The position numbers were made by a program, and so were the translations under genes. From Alloprevotella sp. (GTDB lineage: Bacteria; Bacteroidota; Bacteroidia; Bacteroidales; Bacteroidaceae): DNA of 7,473 nt. Below the pieces are notes generated by a model that worked only from the letters and a program-made list of their open reading frames with translations, did not search any database and was not told the DNA's origin. The DNA lies in assembly GCA_015259235.1 (NCBI GenBank), contig JABZGM010000102.1, positions 1-7,473 on the forward strand, in the 5' to 3' direction. Shown one piece after another: positions 1 through 7,258 of the stretch. How positions within the stretch are numbered: position 1 is the first letter of the stretch; each line of letters opens with the position of its first letter.

Positions 1-129
1 ATTTTCTCCCTCACCTCCATGGGTGGTTGGGCGATTGAGCTCCCCATGCTCTTCTTCTTCCCTGCCGTTGCCCTGATATTCACAGGAGGTGGCAAATACA
101 TCATCTCTTCTCACACCTGCTTGGACTAA
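1..129 (+). CDS. C-terminal fragment of a probable DoxX-family membrane protein (5' end outside window)
   Basis: An open frame enters from the left edge and stops at TAA 127-129, giving the last 42 residues of a protein. The visible part begins with a GGWAIELPMLFFF stretch, continues as a hydrophobic segment (PAVALIFTGGGKY) and ends in a short polar tail finishing LD. A 'GGWAxELPxLF...GAGKYSLD'-like ending is what I recall for the last transmembrane helix of DoxX-family proteins, small four-helix inner-membrane proteins of poorly defined, possibly redox-related role. The assignment rests on this short C-terminal pattern alone. Another small polytopic membrane protein remains possible. No start, promoter or full topology can be judged from this fragment. 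Confidence 0.55.
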   Translation: MFSLTSMGGWAIELPMLFFFPAVALIFTGGGKYIISSHTCLD

Positions 130-174
130 GATTCCACAGCCATTTACGCCTTAGGGGATGCACCTTTGGCGACA

Positions 175-225
175 ACGATACGATTTTCCCCCTCTTTCGA
201 CCACTTCGAGAGAGGGGATTATCGT
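175..225 (+). other. Long imperfect hairpin in the 247-nt spacer (function unknown)
   Basis: CCCCTCTTTCGA (189-200) pairs with TCGAGAGAGGGG (206-217) over 12 positions, with one G-U pair and a 5-nt loop. An outer helix pairs ACGATA (175-180) with TATCGT (220-225) across an asymmetric internal loop. It starts 46 nt after the stop of the upstream membrane-protein gene. It has no T-run on either strand, so it is not a canonical intrinsic terminator. It could end the upstream transcript, stabilise its 3' end or be part of a leader. The rest of 130-376 shows no convincing gene and no recognisable Bacteroidetes promoter. Confidence 0.45.
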
Positions 226-352
226 GTCTTCCCTGCTCAGCAGTATTTCAACTAAGTCGAAAATGCCCAAATCACTAGCGAAAAGACATAGAAATCAACA
301 GCTATGTCGGAAGAAATGAGTACATTTGCCTATTGCTACCTTGCATCTTCTA

Positions 353-372
353 GCCCTTTGCTAGGCAAGGGC
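353..372 (+). promoter_or_regulatory. Small hairpin pairing the Shine-Dalgarno sequence of the sirtuin gene
   Basis: GCCCTT (353-358) is complementary to AAGGGC (367-372), with an 8-nt loop. The right arm contains AAGGG (367-371), the only good Shine-Dalgarno-like sequence here, placed 5 nt before ATG 377. If the hairpin forms, it would hide the ribosome binding site. A 6-bp stem is modest, and the role is inferred. If translation instead starts at ATG 404, this is simply leader sequence. Confidence 0.3.
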
Positions 373-376
373 AATC

Positions 377-1108
377 ATGATTCATTCCAAACACTCAGAC
401 GGCATGAAACGGAAATTAGTAGTTTTGACAGGAGCAGGCATGAGTGCCGAAAGCGGTTTTGCCACCTTCCGCGACAGTGGAGGATTGTGGGAAACACATC
501 CCGTGGAGCGCGTGGCGACTCCCGAGGGATGGGCTGCCGACCCCGACTATGTCAATGGCTTCTACAACGTCTTGCGTCAACAGTTGATAGCTGCCCATCC
601 CAATCGCGGTCACGAACTGTTGGCTGCGCTCGAACGAGACTGGGACGTGCATATCATCACCCAAAACGTGGACGACCTGCACGAGCGCGCTGGAAGCACC
701 CAAGTGTTGCATCTGCATGGCGAACTCATGAAGGTCACTTCTTCGCGTGACCCAGAAAATCCAGCCTTCATCACCACCCTCACGCCGCCTCATCTGGAAG
801 TAGCACCAGGACAGTGCGCAGCCGATGGAAGTTTGCTCCGTCCCTACATCGTGTGGTTTGGCGAAGCCGTGCCCATGATTGAAGTGGCAGCCGACCTCGT
901 GTCACAAGCCGACGTATTTGTCATCGTTGGCACCTCGCTCGTGGTCTATCCTGCCGCAGGATTGGTGCACTATGCACGCCAAGACACGCCCATCTATCTC
1001 ATCGATCCCAACGAGGTCAATGTACCTTCTTCCCATCGCTTCACCTTCATTCAGCAAGGGGCATCCGAGGGCATTGCACACCTGTGTAGCCTGCTCGCAG
1101 CCCACTGA
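377..1108 (+). CDS. cobB: Sir2-family NAD-dependent protein deacylase (CobB/SIRT5-like sirtuin)
   Basis: A 243-residue sirtuin that removes acyl groups from protein lysines using NAD+, releasing nicotinamide and O-acyl-ADP-ribose; it is cytoplasmic. Visible motifs in order: GAGMSAESG (19-27) and TFRDSGGLW (30-38) for NAD binding, TQNVDDLHERAG (95-106), the catalytic His114 in LHLHGELM, VWFGE (159-163) and GTSLVVYPAAGL (185-196). The length matches compact bacterial CobB proteins. Two oddities stand out. The zinc-module region (about 118-155) has only one cysteine, C147. In FYNVLRQQL, the position matching the class III YxxR arginine is Leu66, with Arg67 next to it. ATG 377 is taken as the start because AAGGG lies 5 nt upstream. 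ATG 404 (protein starting MKRKLVVLTGAGM) fits the usual family N-terminus equally well. Family assignment is firm; acyl preference is not. Confidence 0.93.
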   Translation: MIHSKHSDGMKRKLVVLTGAGMSAESGFATFRDSGGLWETHPVERVATPEGWAADPDYVNGFYNVLRQQLIAAHPNRGHELLAALERDWDVHIITQNVDDLHERAGSTQVLHLHGELMKVTSSRDPENPAFITTLTPPHLEVAPGQCAADGSLLRPYIVWFGEAVPMIEVAADLVSQADVFVIVGTSLVVYPAAGLVHYARQDTPIYLIDPNEVNVPSSHRFTFIQQGASEGIAHLCSLLAAH

Positions 1109-1122
1109 TTCGGGCTTCTTTT
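1099..1122 (+). terminator. Weak candidate intrinsic terminator overlapping the sirtuin stop
   Basis: AGCCC (1099-1103) pairs with GGGCT (1112-1116) around an 8-nt loop that contains the TGA stop codon (1106-1108). A T-rich tract, TCTTTT, follows. The stem is only 5 bp, so termination would be partial at best, and read-through into the downstream permease gene is plausible. Confidence 0.3.
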
Positions 1123-1172
1123 CCCCCCTACATTTCTAGACTCCCTAGCACATTGCTAACCCCAAAACGTCA

Positions 1173-2429
1173 ATGAAACTCGTTACCACTCGCGACGGGC
1201 GCAACTATCTTGTGCCTTTCCTCCTAGTCACCTCCCTCTTCTTCCTCTGGGGCTTTGCCCACAGCATCCTTGATGTGCTCAACAAGTTCTTTCAAAATGA
1301 AATGCACCTCACCAAGACGCAGTCGGCGTTCATCCAAGTGGTGGTCTATGGTGGCTATTTCTTGATGGCACTTCCTGCAGGCGCTGTGATTCGTCGCTGG
1401 GGCTATCGTGCCGGAGTGCTCACGGGCTTGTTTCTCTATGGCATCGGCGCCTTACTTTTCATTCCAGGAGCCGAAATCATGTCTTTCCCTTTCTTCCTCT
1501 TCTCACTCTTCGTCATTGGCTGTGGGCTCACCTTTCTCGAAACCTCTGCCAATCCCTATGTCACCGTCTTGGGCGATGCAGAAGCTAGTGAACAGCGCAT
1601 CAACTTCTCCCAGTCGTTCAATGGGCTCGGCTGGATCCTTGGTCCGCTCGTGGGAGGTTGGTTCTTGTTTTCACAAGAAAACTCGCCAAACATAGCACTA
1701 CCTTATGCGATAATCGGTCTTGTGGTACTATTGATTGGGGGCGTATTCTGTTTCGTCCGTCTTCCAGAGATTAAAGATACCGTCTCACCTGAGGAAGTAT
1801 CAGGACATCAAGATGACCCTAGAGACGAGAATAGAGATTTATCAACTACGACAGTGGAGAGTTCTTCCACGCTGTCCGAGATTCGCATCCTTTCGCGCAA
1901 GAGTGCTTTCGTCTTTGGCTGGATAGCCCTCTTCCTCTATGTAGCCGCACAGACGGGTGTCAACAGTTTCTTCATCAACTACGCCACAGAGCACATCGCC
2001 ATCACCGACAGCATGGCAGCCACCCTTCTGAGTTTCGGAGGCATGGGACTCTTCATGCTCGGACGTCTTGGTGGAAGTTGGGCGATGGGGCGCATCCGTG
2101 CCGAACGTCTTTTGGCGATTTTAGCCATCATCGCTACACTCGCCACTAGTACTGTGGTGCTGGCTCCTGGTGGTTTAGGATTTGCCGCACTTTTGGTGGT
2201 ATATCTCTGCGAAAGCATCATGTTTCCCACCATCTTTGCCCTTGCCCTTCGTGGACTGGGCGCGCACACCAAAATAGCTTCCTCCTTGCTCATCATGAGC
2301 ATCGTGGGTGGCGCAGTGGCTCCCTTGCTCATGGGCATCGTGGCAGATGGTCACAGCATGGCATTGGGCTTCGTCGCTCCTCTCGTCTGCTTCGTCGTCA
2401 TTGCTGCTTACGCAGTGACTAGACGATAG
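1173..2429 (+). CDS. FucP-family sugar:H+ symporter (MFS, FHS family)
   Basis: A 418-residue major facilitator protein of the fucose/glucose-galactose/hexose symporter type, bringing a monosaccharide across the inner membrane with protons. It has about 12 hydrophobic helices in two halves, joined by a polar acidic central loop (about 199-245, rich in D, E and S). Family marks are FFLWGFAHSILDVLNKFFQ (23-41), GGYFLMALPAG (60-70), ETSANPYVTVLG (123-134) and FSQSFNGLGWILGP (145-158). By my alignment, Asp34 and Glu123 correspond to E. coli FucP Asp46 and Glu135, the residues tied to proton and substrate coupling. The substrate cannot be read from sequence: fucose, glucose, galactose or another hexose are all possible. 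It lies 64 nt after the sirtuin gene with no sugar-catabolic neighbours. No Shine-Dalgarno sequence is evident before ATG 1173, which is common in Bacteroidetes. Confidence 0.9.
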   Translation: MKLVTTRDGRNYLVPFLLVTSLFFLWGFAHSILDVLNKFFQNEMHLTKTQSAFIQVVVYGGYFLMALPAGAVIRRWGYRAGVLTGLFLYGIGALLFIPGAEIMSFPFFLFSLFVIGCGLTFLETSANPYVTVLGDAEASEQRINFSQSFNGLGWILGPLVGGWFLFSQENSPNIALPYAIIGLVVLLIGGVFCFVRLPEIKDTVSPEEVSGHQDDPRDENRDLSTTTVESSSTLSEIRILSRKSAFVFGWIALFLYVAAQTGVNSFFINYATEHIAITDSMAATLLSFGGMGLFMLGRLGGSWAMGRIRAERLLAILAIIATLATSTVVLAPGGLGFAALLVVYLCESIMFPTIFALALRGLGAHTKIASSLLIMSIVGGAVAPLLMGIVADGHSMALGFVAPLVCFVVIAAYAVTRR

Positions 2430-2446
2430 GGGTCATAGACCCTTTT
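2428..2446 (+). terminator. Intrinsic terminator overlapping the stop of the sugar permease gene
   Basis: AGGGGTC (2428-2434) pairs with GACCCTT (2438-2444) around an ATA loop: seven pairs, one of them G-U, followed by TTTT (2443-2446). It begins inside the TAG stop codon (2427-2429). The GC core plus T-run supports termination between the permease gene and the FKBP-uvrA-nhaC block, so that block probably has its own promoter in 2447-2552. Confidence 0.65.
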
Positions 2447-2486
2447 ATGCTCGGCACGACAAGCGTGGCTCGGACCGAGATAGACG

Positions 2487-2547
2487 CTAGCCCCCCTAGA
2501 ACATCTAGAACATCTAGAAAAACTAGCTCCCTCCCCAGAAAAACTAG
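2487..2547 (+). repeat. CTAG array: five CTAG tetramers at exact 9-bp spacing plus a sixth
   Basis: CTAG begins at 2487, 2496, 2505, 2514 and 2523, each 9 bp apart, and again at 2544. Two units are identical (CTAGAACAT at 2505 and, shifted back one unit, at 2496); the flanking units are CTAGCCCCC and CTAGAAAAA. In addition AGAAAAACTAG occurs twice, at 2516-2526 and 2537-2547, 21 bp apart. The array ends 5 nt before the FKBP start codon, so it probably sits in the 5' leader of the operon. It could be a slippage-derived minisatellite, a protein-binding array or an unstructured leader. Confidence 0.7.
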
Positions 2548-2552
2548 AACTT

Positions 2553-3023
2553 ATGGCTCACAAAAAGAAAATGAACGCAGCTGCTCTTGCAGCCTATCGC
2601 GAAGAAAATATCAACTTTCTTGCCAACCTCGAAGGAAAGCCTGGCATCCAGAACCTCCGTTGTGGCGTGAAATATCGGGTCATCACCCCAGCTCCTCCAG
2701 CACCCGAAGGTGCCACAGAGCGCACTCTGCGCAAACTCCAGTCCACTCCGCAACCTCGCAGCGTGGTCACTGTGCACTACGAAGGCAAACTCATCGACGG
2801 CAAGCAGTTTGACTCCTCACGCAGAGGAAGCGGTGCACCCGCAGTGTTCCGGGTCAATGAGCTCATCACCGGTTGGCAAGTGGCTTTGGTCAACATGCAC
2901 ATCGGCGAGAAGTGGGAAATCTACGTTCCTGCCGAAGCCGGATATGGAGAACGCGGAGCAGGTCGCGACATTCCAGGGCACAGCACCCTGATTTTCCAAC
3001 TCGAATTGATCGACATCAACTAA
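2553..3023 (+). CDS. Cytoplasmic FKBP-type peptidyl-prolyl cis-trans isomerase
   Basis: A 156-residue protein with a single C-terminal FKBP domain (about 66-155), which catalyses cis-trans isomerisation of Xaa-Pro bonds in folding proteins. Recognisable segments are VVTVHYEGKLIDGKQFDSS (71-89), FRVNELITGWQVALVNM (99-115), EKWEIYVPAEAGYGERG (119-135) and STLIFQLELIDI (144-155). Residues matching the FKBP12 pocket appear intact: Tyr76, Phe86, Asp87, Ile105, Trp108, Tyr131 and Phe148. The N-terminal 65 residues are lysine-rich and then polar or helical; there is no signal peptide or lipobox, unlike the exported FkpA/Mip proteins, so a cytoplasmic location is inferred. ATG 2553 opens the protein MAHKKKMN; the leader is A-rich without a Shine-Dalgarno sequence. 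It is the first gene of a probable operon, with the uvrA start only 4 nt after its stop. Confidence 0.92.
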   Translation: MAHKKKMNAAALAAYREENINFLANLEGKPGIQNLRCGVKYRVITPAPPAPEGATERTLRKLQSTPQPRSVVTVHYEGKLIDGKQFDSSRRGSGAPAVFRVNELITGWQVALVNMHIGEKWEIYVPAEAGYGERGAGRDIPGHSTLIFQLELIDIN

Positions 3024-3027
3024 GTTT

Positions 3028-5901
3028 ATGAACCAATATATCGAGGTGAAAGGGGCGCGCGTCAACAATCTCAAGAACATTGAGGTGAAGATTCCGCGCA
3101 ATCAGTTCATTGTTATCACAGGACTTTCCGGTTCTGGTAAATCATCGTTGGCATTCGACACACTGTATGCCGAAGGTCAGCGTCGTTATGTAGAAAGTCT
3201 CTCGGCTTATGCCCGACAATTCTTGGGCAGAATGAACAAGCCCGAGGTGGACTACATCAAAGGATTGCCACCTGCCATCGCCATCGAACAGAAAGTCACC
3301 AGCCGCAACCCACGCTCCACCGTGGGCACCAGCACCGAAATCTACGAATATCTCCGCCTGCTCTTTGCACGCATCGGACGTACCTATTCCCCCGTGAGTG
3401 GCAAAGAAGTGCGACGTTGCAGTGCCGACGACGTGGTGGCAGCTGCTTTGCAACACAACCCTGGCACCCGATTCACCGTGCTCGCTCCCCTCAAGGAGAG
3501 AGACGACCGCACCTTCCAGCAACAAATAGAGGTGATGATGCAACAAGGTCTTTCGCGCCTCGACTGTGATGGAGAGATGGTGCGCATGGACGAAGCCATA
3601 GAGAGCGAAGCCGCGATGTTGCGCTACGAAACAGCCCTCCGCGAAGGACGCTTATTTCTCCTCCTCGACCGCCTTGCCGTAGATGCTTCCAAAGATGGGG
3701 TGTCGCGACTCACCGACTCTGTGGAAACGGCACTCTTTGAGGGCGATGGAGAATGCTTGTTGCGCTTCTATCCCGAAAAGAATTTGGAGCATTTCTCCAC
3801 ACGCTTTGAAGCCGATGGCATCACCTTTGAAGATCCTTCCGACAATCTTTTTTCTTTCAACTCTCCCGTGGGCGCTTGTCCGCGTTGCGAAGGCTTCGGC
3901 AAAGTGATGGGCATCGATGAGCATCTGGTCATCCCCAATCGCTCCCTCTCCGTCTTCGATGGCGCAGTGATGTGCTGGCGTGGCGAAAAACTGGGTATGT
4001 GGCGCGAAGAATTCTTGCGCCGTGCTCAACAACACAACTTCCCCATCTTTGAACCCTACTACAATCTCACCGAAGAACAACGCGATTTGCTCTGGCATGG
4101 TGGCGAAGGCATGGCGTGGGAAGAAGGCGATGTGGATGTGTGCATCGATGGATTTTTCAAAGCCCTCGAGATGGGACAATACAAAATCCAAAATCGGGTG
4201 ATGCTCGCTCGCTATCGCGGCAAAACCACTTGCCCCGATTGTCGAGGCAGTCGCCTACGTCCTGAAGCCCTCTACGTGAAAGTGGGTGGAAAAACCATTG
4301 CCGACCTCGTGAAAATGTCGGTCAAAGACCTCGCGGCATGGTTTGCTGCTCTAGAAGTAACGGAGCACGAAGCCCAAATCGCACAACGTCTGTTGTCTGA
4401 AATCAATAGCCGCCTGCACTTCCTCGAAGAAGTGGGGCTCAACTATCTCACCCTCGACCGCCTCTCCAACAGTCTTTCGGGTGGAGAAAGCCAGCGCATC
4501 AATCTTTCCACCTCCCTCGGCAGCAGTTTGGTGGGCAGTCTCTACATCCTCGACGAACCCTCCATCGGTTTGCACTCACGCGACACCGATCGCCTCATCC
4601 ACGTTTTGAAAGAACTCCGCGATGTGGGCAACACCGTGGTGGTGGTGGAGCACGATGAAGACATCATGCGCGCTGCCGATCACATCATCGACATCGGTCC
4701 AGAAGCAGGACGACATGGCGGACAAGTGGTGTGGAGCGGCGACTATCGACACCTAGTCGAGAGTAAAACTGACAAAAAGAAGCCTACCTCAGGCGAATTG
4801 CTCCTGACGAGCCACACGCTCAACTATCTCCTCGGACGTGAACGCATCGAACTCCCCACTTCGCGCAGAAAGTGGAACCGCAAAATCACCATCAAGGGAG
4901 CGCGTGAAAACAACCTCAAAGGCATCGACGTGGATTTCCCTCTCAATGTCTTCACCGTGGTGACAGGCGTGTCGGGTTCGGGCAAATCTACCCTCGTGCG
5001 CAACATCTTCTATCCTGCCATTCAGCGACACTTGGACGAAACAGCCGAACGCCCTGGCGAATTTGTGGCGTTGGAGGGCGATCTCGATGCTATTCGCGCG
5101 GTAGACTTTGTGGACCAAAACCCCATCGGACGCTCTTCGCGCTCCAATCCCGTCACCTATGTCAAGGCGTATGACGAGATTCGCAAACTCATGGCTGAGC
5201 AACCTCTCGCACAGCAGATGGAGATGAAACCTGCGTTCTTCTCTTTCAATGCCGATGGCGGACGATGCGAAGAGTGTAAAGGTGCAGGAACGGTGAAGGT
5301 GGAGATGCAGTTTATGGCGGATCTCGAACTTGAATGCGAAACCTGCCACGGACATCGCTTCAAGAATGAGGTGTTGGAGGTGAAGTTTGAAGGCAAAAAC
5401 ATCTACGACATCTTGGAGATGACGGTGAACCAAGCCATCGAATTTTTCGACAACTATGGCAAGAAAAAGATTGTCAATCGCCTCCGTCCCTTACAAGATG
5501 TGGGACTGGGCTACATCAAACTCGGACAGTCTTCCTCTACTCTCTCTGGAGGTGAAAATCAGCGTGTCAAACTGGCTTACTATCTCGGACAAGAGCGTGC
5601 TGTGCCCACACTCTTCATCTTCGACGAACCCACCACGGGATTGCACTTCCACGACATCAGCCGATTGCTCCATGCCTTCAATGCCTTGCTCGAGCGTGGA
5701 CACTCCCTCGTGGTCATTGAGCACAATCTCGATGTGGTGAAGACTGCCGATCATGTCATTGACCTCGGTCCCGAAGGTGGAGCCGCTGGTGGAGAACTCG
5801 TCTTTGCTGGCACCCCCGAAGCACTGGTGGAAGCTGGCAAGGGATATACCGCACACTATCTGGCGCCTTTGATGAACCAAAACTCTACGCAGCATGACTA
5901 A
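3028..5901 (+). CDS. uvrA: Excinuclease ABC subunit UvrA
   Basis: A 957-residue dimeric ABC-type ATPase that recognises bulky DNA lesions and loads UvrB in nucleotide excision repair. Both nucleotide-binding sites are complete: Walker A GLSGSGKS (32-39) and GVSGSGKS (647-654); signatures LSGGESQR (483-490) and LSGGENQR (839-846); Walker B YILDEPS (506-512) and FIFDEPTT (863-870). YAEGQRRYVESLSAYARQFL (47-66) is the classic UvrA N-terminal stretch. The C-terminal zinc finger is intact (C747/C750 with C770/C773), and a CPDC pair lies at 402-405. The insertion-domain zinc site has only its second pair (C284/C287); the first CxxC expected near 255-265 is absent (HFSTRFEADG there). I recall the same loss in other Bacteroidetes UvrA proteins. 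Length fits UvrA (E. coli about 940). The linker at about 575-617 is slightly long and lysine-rich. It lies 4 nt after the FKBP gene and overlaps nhaC by 8 nt. Confidence 0.97.
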   Translation: MNQYIEVKGARVNNLKNIEVKIPRNQFIVITGLSGSGKSSLAFDTLYAEGQRRYVESLSAYARQFLGRMNKPEVDYIKGLPPAIAIEQKVTSRNPRSTVGTSTEIYEYLRLLFARIGRTYSPVSGKEVRRCSADDVVAAALQHNPGTRFTVLAPLKERDDRTFQQQIEVMMQQGLSRLDCDGEMVRMDEAIESEAAMLRYETALREGRLFLLLDRLAVDASKDGVSRLTDSVETALFEGDGECLLRFYPEKNLEHFSTRFEADGITFEDPSDNLFSFNSPVGACPRCEGFGKVMGIDEHLVIPNRSLSVFDGAVMCWRGEKLGMWREEFLRRAQQHNFPIFEPYYNLTEEQRDLLWHGGEGMAWEEGDVDVCIDGFFKALEMGQYKIQNRVMLARYRGKTTCPDCRGSRLRPEALYVKVGGKTIADLVKMSVKDLAAWFAALEVTEHEAQIAQRLLSEINSRLHFLEEVGLNYLTLDRLSNSLSGGESQRINLSTSLGSSLVGSLYILDEPSIGLHSRDTDRLIHVLKELRDVGNTVVVVEHDEDIMRAADHIIDIGPEAGRHGGQVVWSGDYRHLVESKTDKKKPTSGELLLTSHTLNYLLGRERIELPTSRRKWNRKITIKGARENNLKGIDVDFPLNVFTVVTGVSGSGKSTLVRNIFYPAIQRHLDETAERPGEFVALEGDLDAIRAVDFVDQNPIGRSSRSNPVTYVKAYDEIRKLMAEQPLAQQMEMKPAFFSFNADGGRCEECKGAGTVKVEMQFMADLELECETCHGHRFKNEVLEVKFEGKNIYDILEMTVNQAIEFFDNYGKKKIVNRLRPLQDVGLGYIKLGQSSSTLSGGENQRVKLAYYLGQERAVPTLFIFDEPTTGLHFHDISRLLHAFNALLERGHSLVVIEHNLDVVKTADHVIDLGPEGGAAGGELVFAGTPEALVEAGKGYTAHYLAPLMNQNSTQHD

Positions 5902-7231
5902 AATAACCACTCGTCAGGGACTTATAGCCCTCAGTCCCATCTTCGTGCTCATCGGACTCTTCCTCACGCTGAGCATTGCTTGGGGCACTTTCGACAAAGT
6001 GCCACTCGTGGTGGTCTTTGTCATCGCTTCTGCCTATGCGCTCTTCATCACCAACAAGAACCACGCTGCAGAAATGGCTGTGGGCAAAAACAATAAACCG
6101 CGCAAACTTTCTATTGCCGACCGTGTGATGGTCTTTAGCCGCGGTGCGGGAGACAAAAATCTGATGATGATGCTCTGGATCTTCATCCTCGCAGGAAGTT
6201 TTGCCCAAACGGCAAAAGACATGGGCGCTATCGACTCCACCGTAGGGCTCACCCTCCAACTGCTGCCTTCGTCGTTGCTCTTGCCGGGATTGTTCCTCGC
6301 CGCTTGTTTTGTCTCACTCAGCATCGGCACCAGTGTGGGGACAGTCGTGGCACTCGTACCCATGACATCAGGTATAGCCACCTCTTCGGGCATCGCTCTT
6401 CCGCTTGTGGTAGCGGCTGTGGTGGGCGGTGCTTTCTTTGGCGACAATCTCTCTTTCATCTCCGACACCACCATCGTGGCTACACGCACGCAAGGGGTGA
6501 AACAGAGTGCGAAATTCCGCACCAACATCTACATCGCGGCTCCTGCTGCGCTCATCTGTTTCGCCATCTACTACTTCCTAGGCAACACCGGTGCTCCCAT
6601 CACGCAGATTCCTGCTGTAGAGTTCTTGAAAATCCTGCCTTATCTGCTTGTCATTGTCGCTGCTGTCATGGGACTCGACGTAACTCTCGTGCTGCTCATG
6701 GGCAACATCCTTTCTGGCATAGTAGGCATGACCACGGGTAGTTTTGGTCTCGAGGGTTGGTTCGCATCTATGGCAAAGGGCATTGGCGGCATGACCGACA
6801 CCATCCTCATTGCGCTCTTGGCAGGAGGATTGATGGAGGTGATTCGTCACAACCGAGGCATCCAGTTTATCATCAACAGTCTCACGCATCACATCCACGG
6901 CAAACGTGGAGCAGAAGGCGTGATTTCAGCCCTTGTGGCAATCATCAACTGCGTCACGGCTAACAACACGGTGGCTATCCTTGCTGTGGGCAAGATTTCT
7001 AACGAGATTGCCGACACCTATGGGGTGAACAAGAGCAAGAGTGCTTCGTTGCTCGACACTTTCTCCTGTGTCATGCAGGGGCTATTGCCCTATGGTGCGC
7101 AGCTTCTTCTTGCTGCCAGCCTAGTCAAACTCAGTCCGTTGGAGATTCTTCCCCACATGTACTACAACTTCGTCCTGGCTGCTCTCGCCATTCTCAGCAT
7201 CCTCTTGCGCTATCCTCGCAAGTTTAGCTAG
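5894..7231 (+). CDS. nhaC: NhaC-family Na+/H+ antiporter
   Basis: A 445-residue polytopic inner-membrane protein with roughly 10-12 hydrophobic segments, expected to exchange Na+ for H+ in sodium and pH homeostasis. Diagnostic stretches are SIGTSVGTVVALVPM (143-157), GAFFGDNLSFISDTTIVAT (179-197), which is the acidic conserved NhaC-type core, and INCVTANNTVAILAVGK (351-367). A short polar loop follows helix 2 (about 53-75, including KNNKPRK). ATG 5894 lies inside the last codons of uvrA and the frames overlap by 8 nt, which favours translational coupling. The match is to the NhaC superfamily as a whole; some members carry other substrates, such as amino or carboxylic acids, so the ion is inferred. 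A strong terminator follows 27 nt after the TAG stop. Confidence 0.88.
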   Translation: MTKITTRQGLIALSPIFVLIGLFLTLSIAWGTFDKVPLVVVFVIASAYALFITNKNHAAEMAVGKNNKPRKLSIADRVMVFSRGAGDKNLMMMLWIFILAGSFAQTAKDMGAIDSTVGLTLQLLPSSLLLPGLFLAACFVSLSIGTSVGTVVALVPMTSGIATSSGIALPLVVAAVVGGAFFGDNLSFISDTTIVATRTQGVKQSAKFRTNIYIAAPAALICFAIYYFLGNTGAPITQIPAVEFLKILPYLLVIVAAVMGLDVTLVLLMGNILSGIVGMTTGSFGLEGWFASMAKGIGGMTDTILIALLAGGLMEVIRHNRGIQFIINSLTHHIHGKRGAEGVISALVAIINCVTANNTVAILAVGKISNEIADTYGVNKSKSASLLDTFSCVMQGLLPYGAQLLLAASLVKLSPLEILPHMYYNFVLAALAILSILLRYPRKFS

Positions 7232-7258
7232 AAAATTCGCTTTCATCCCTCTAACAAC

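Noticed and set aside
263..319. 18-codon basic peptide (MPKSLAKRHRNQ...) in the spacer before the sirtuin gene
   Set aside because: Too short, no Shine-Dalgarno sequence and no conservation evidence; a leader peptide cannot be supported from this window alone.
304..750. 148-residue open frame overlapping the sirtuin gene
   Set aside because: It is in another frame over a clear sirtuin gene, is Arg/Ser/His-rich and shows no family motif; shadow reading.
2449..2479. GCTCGG repeats and CTCGG/CCGAG pairing after the permease terminator
   Set aside because: Only a 5-bp outer and 4-bp inner helix with mismatches; too weak to call a structure.
2487..2547. CTAG array as a CRISPR array
   Set aside because: The unit is only 9 bp, with no unique spacers of about 30 bp and no cas genes; it is a short tandem repeat.
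2447..2812. 121-residue open frame through the CTAG array into the FKBP gene
   Set aside because: Low-complexity Ser/Arg/Thr composition and mostly out of frame over the FKBP gene; the array is better seen as non-coding.
4789..5433. 214-residue minus-strand open frame inside uvrA
   Set aside because: Antisense frame created by codon bias of uvrA; His/Phe-rich with no recognisable domain or initiation site.
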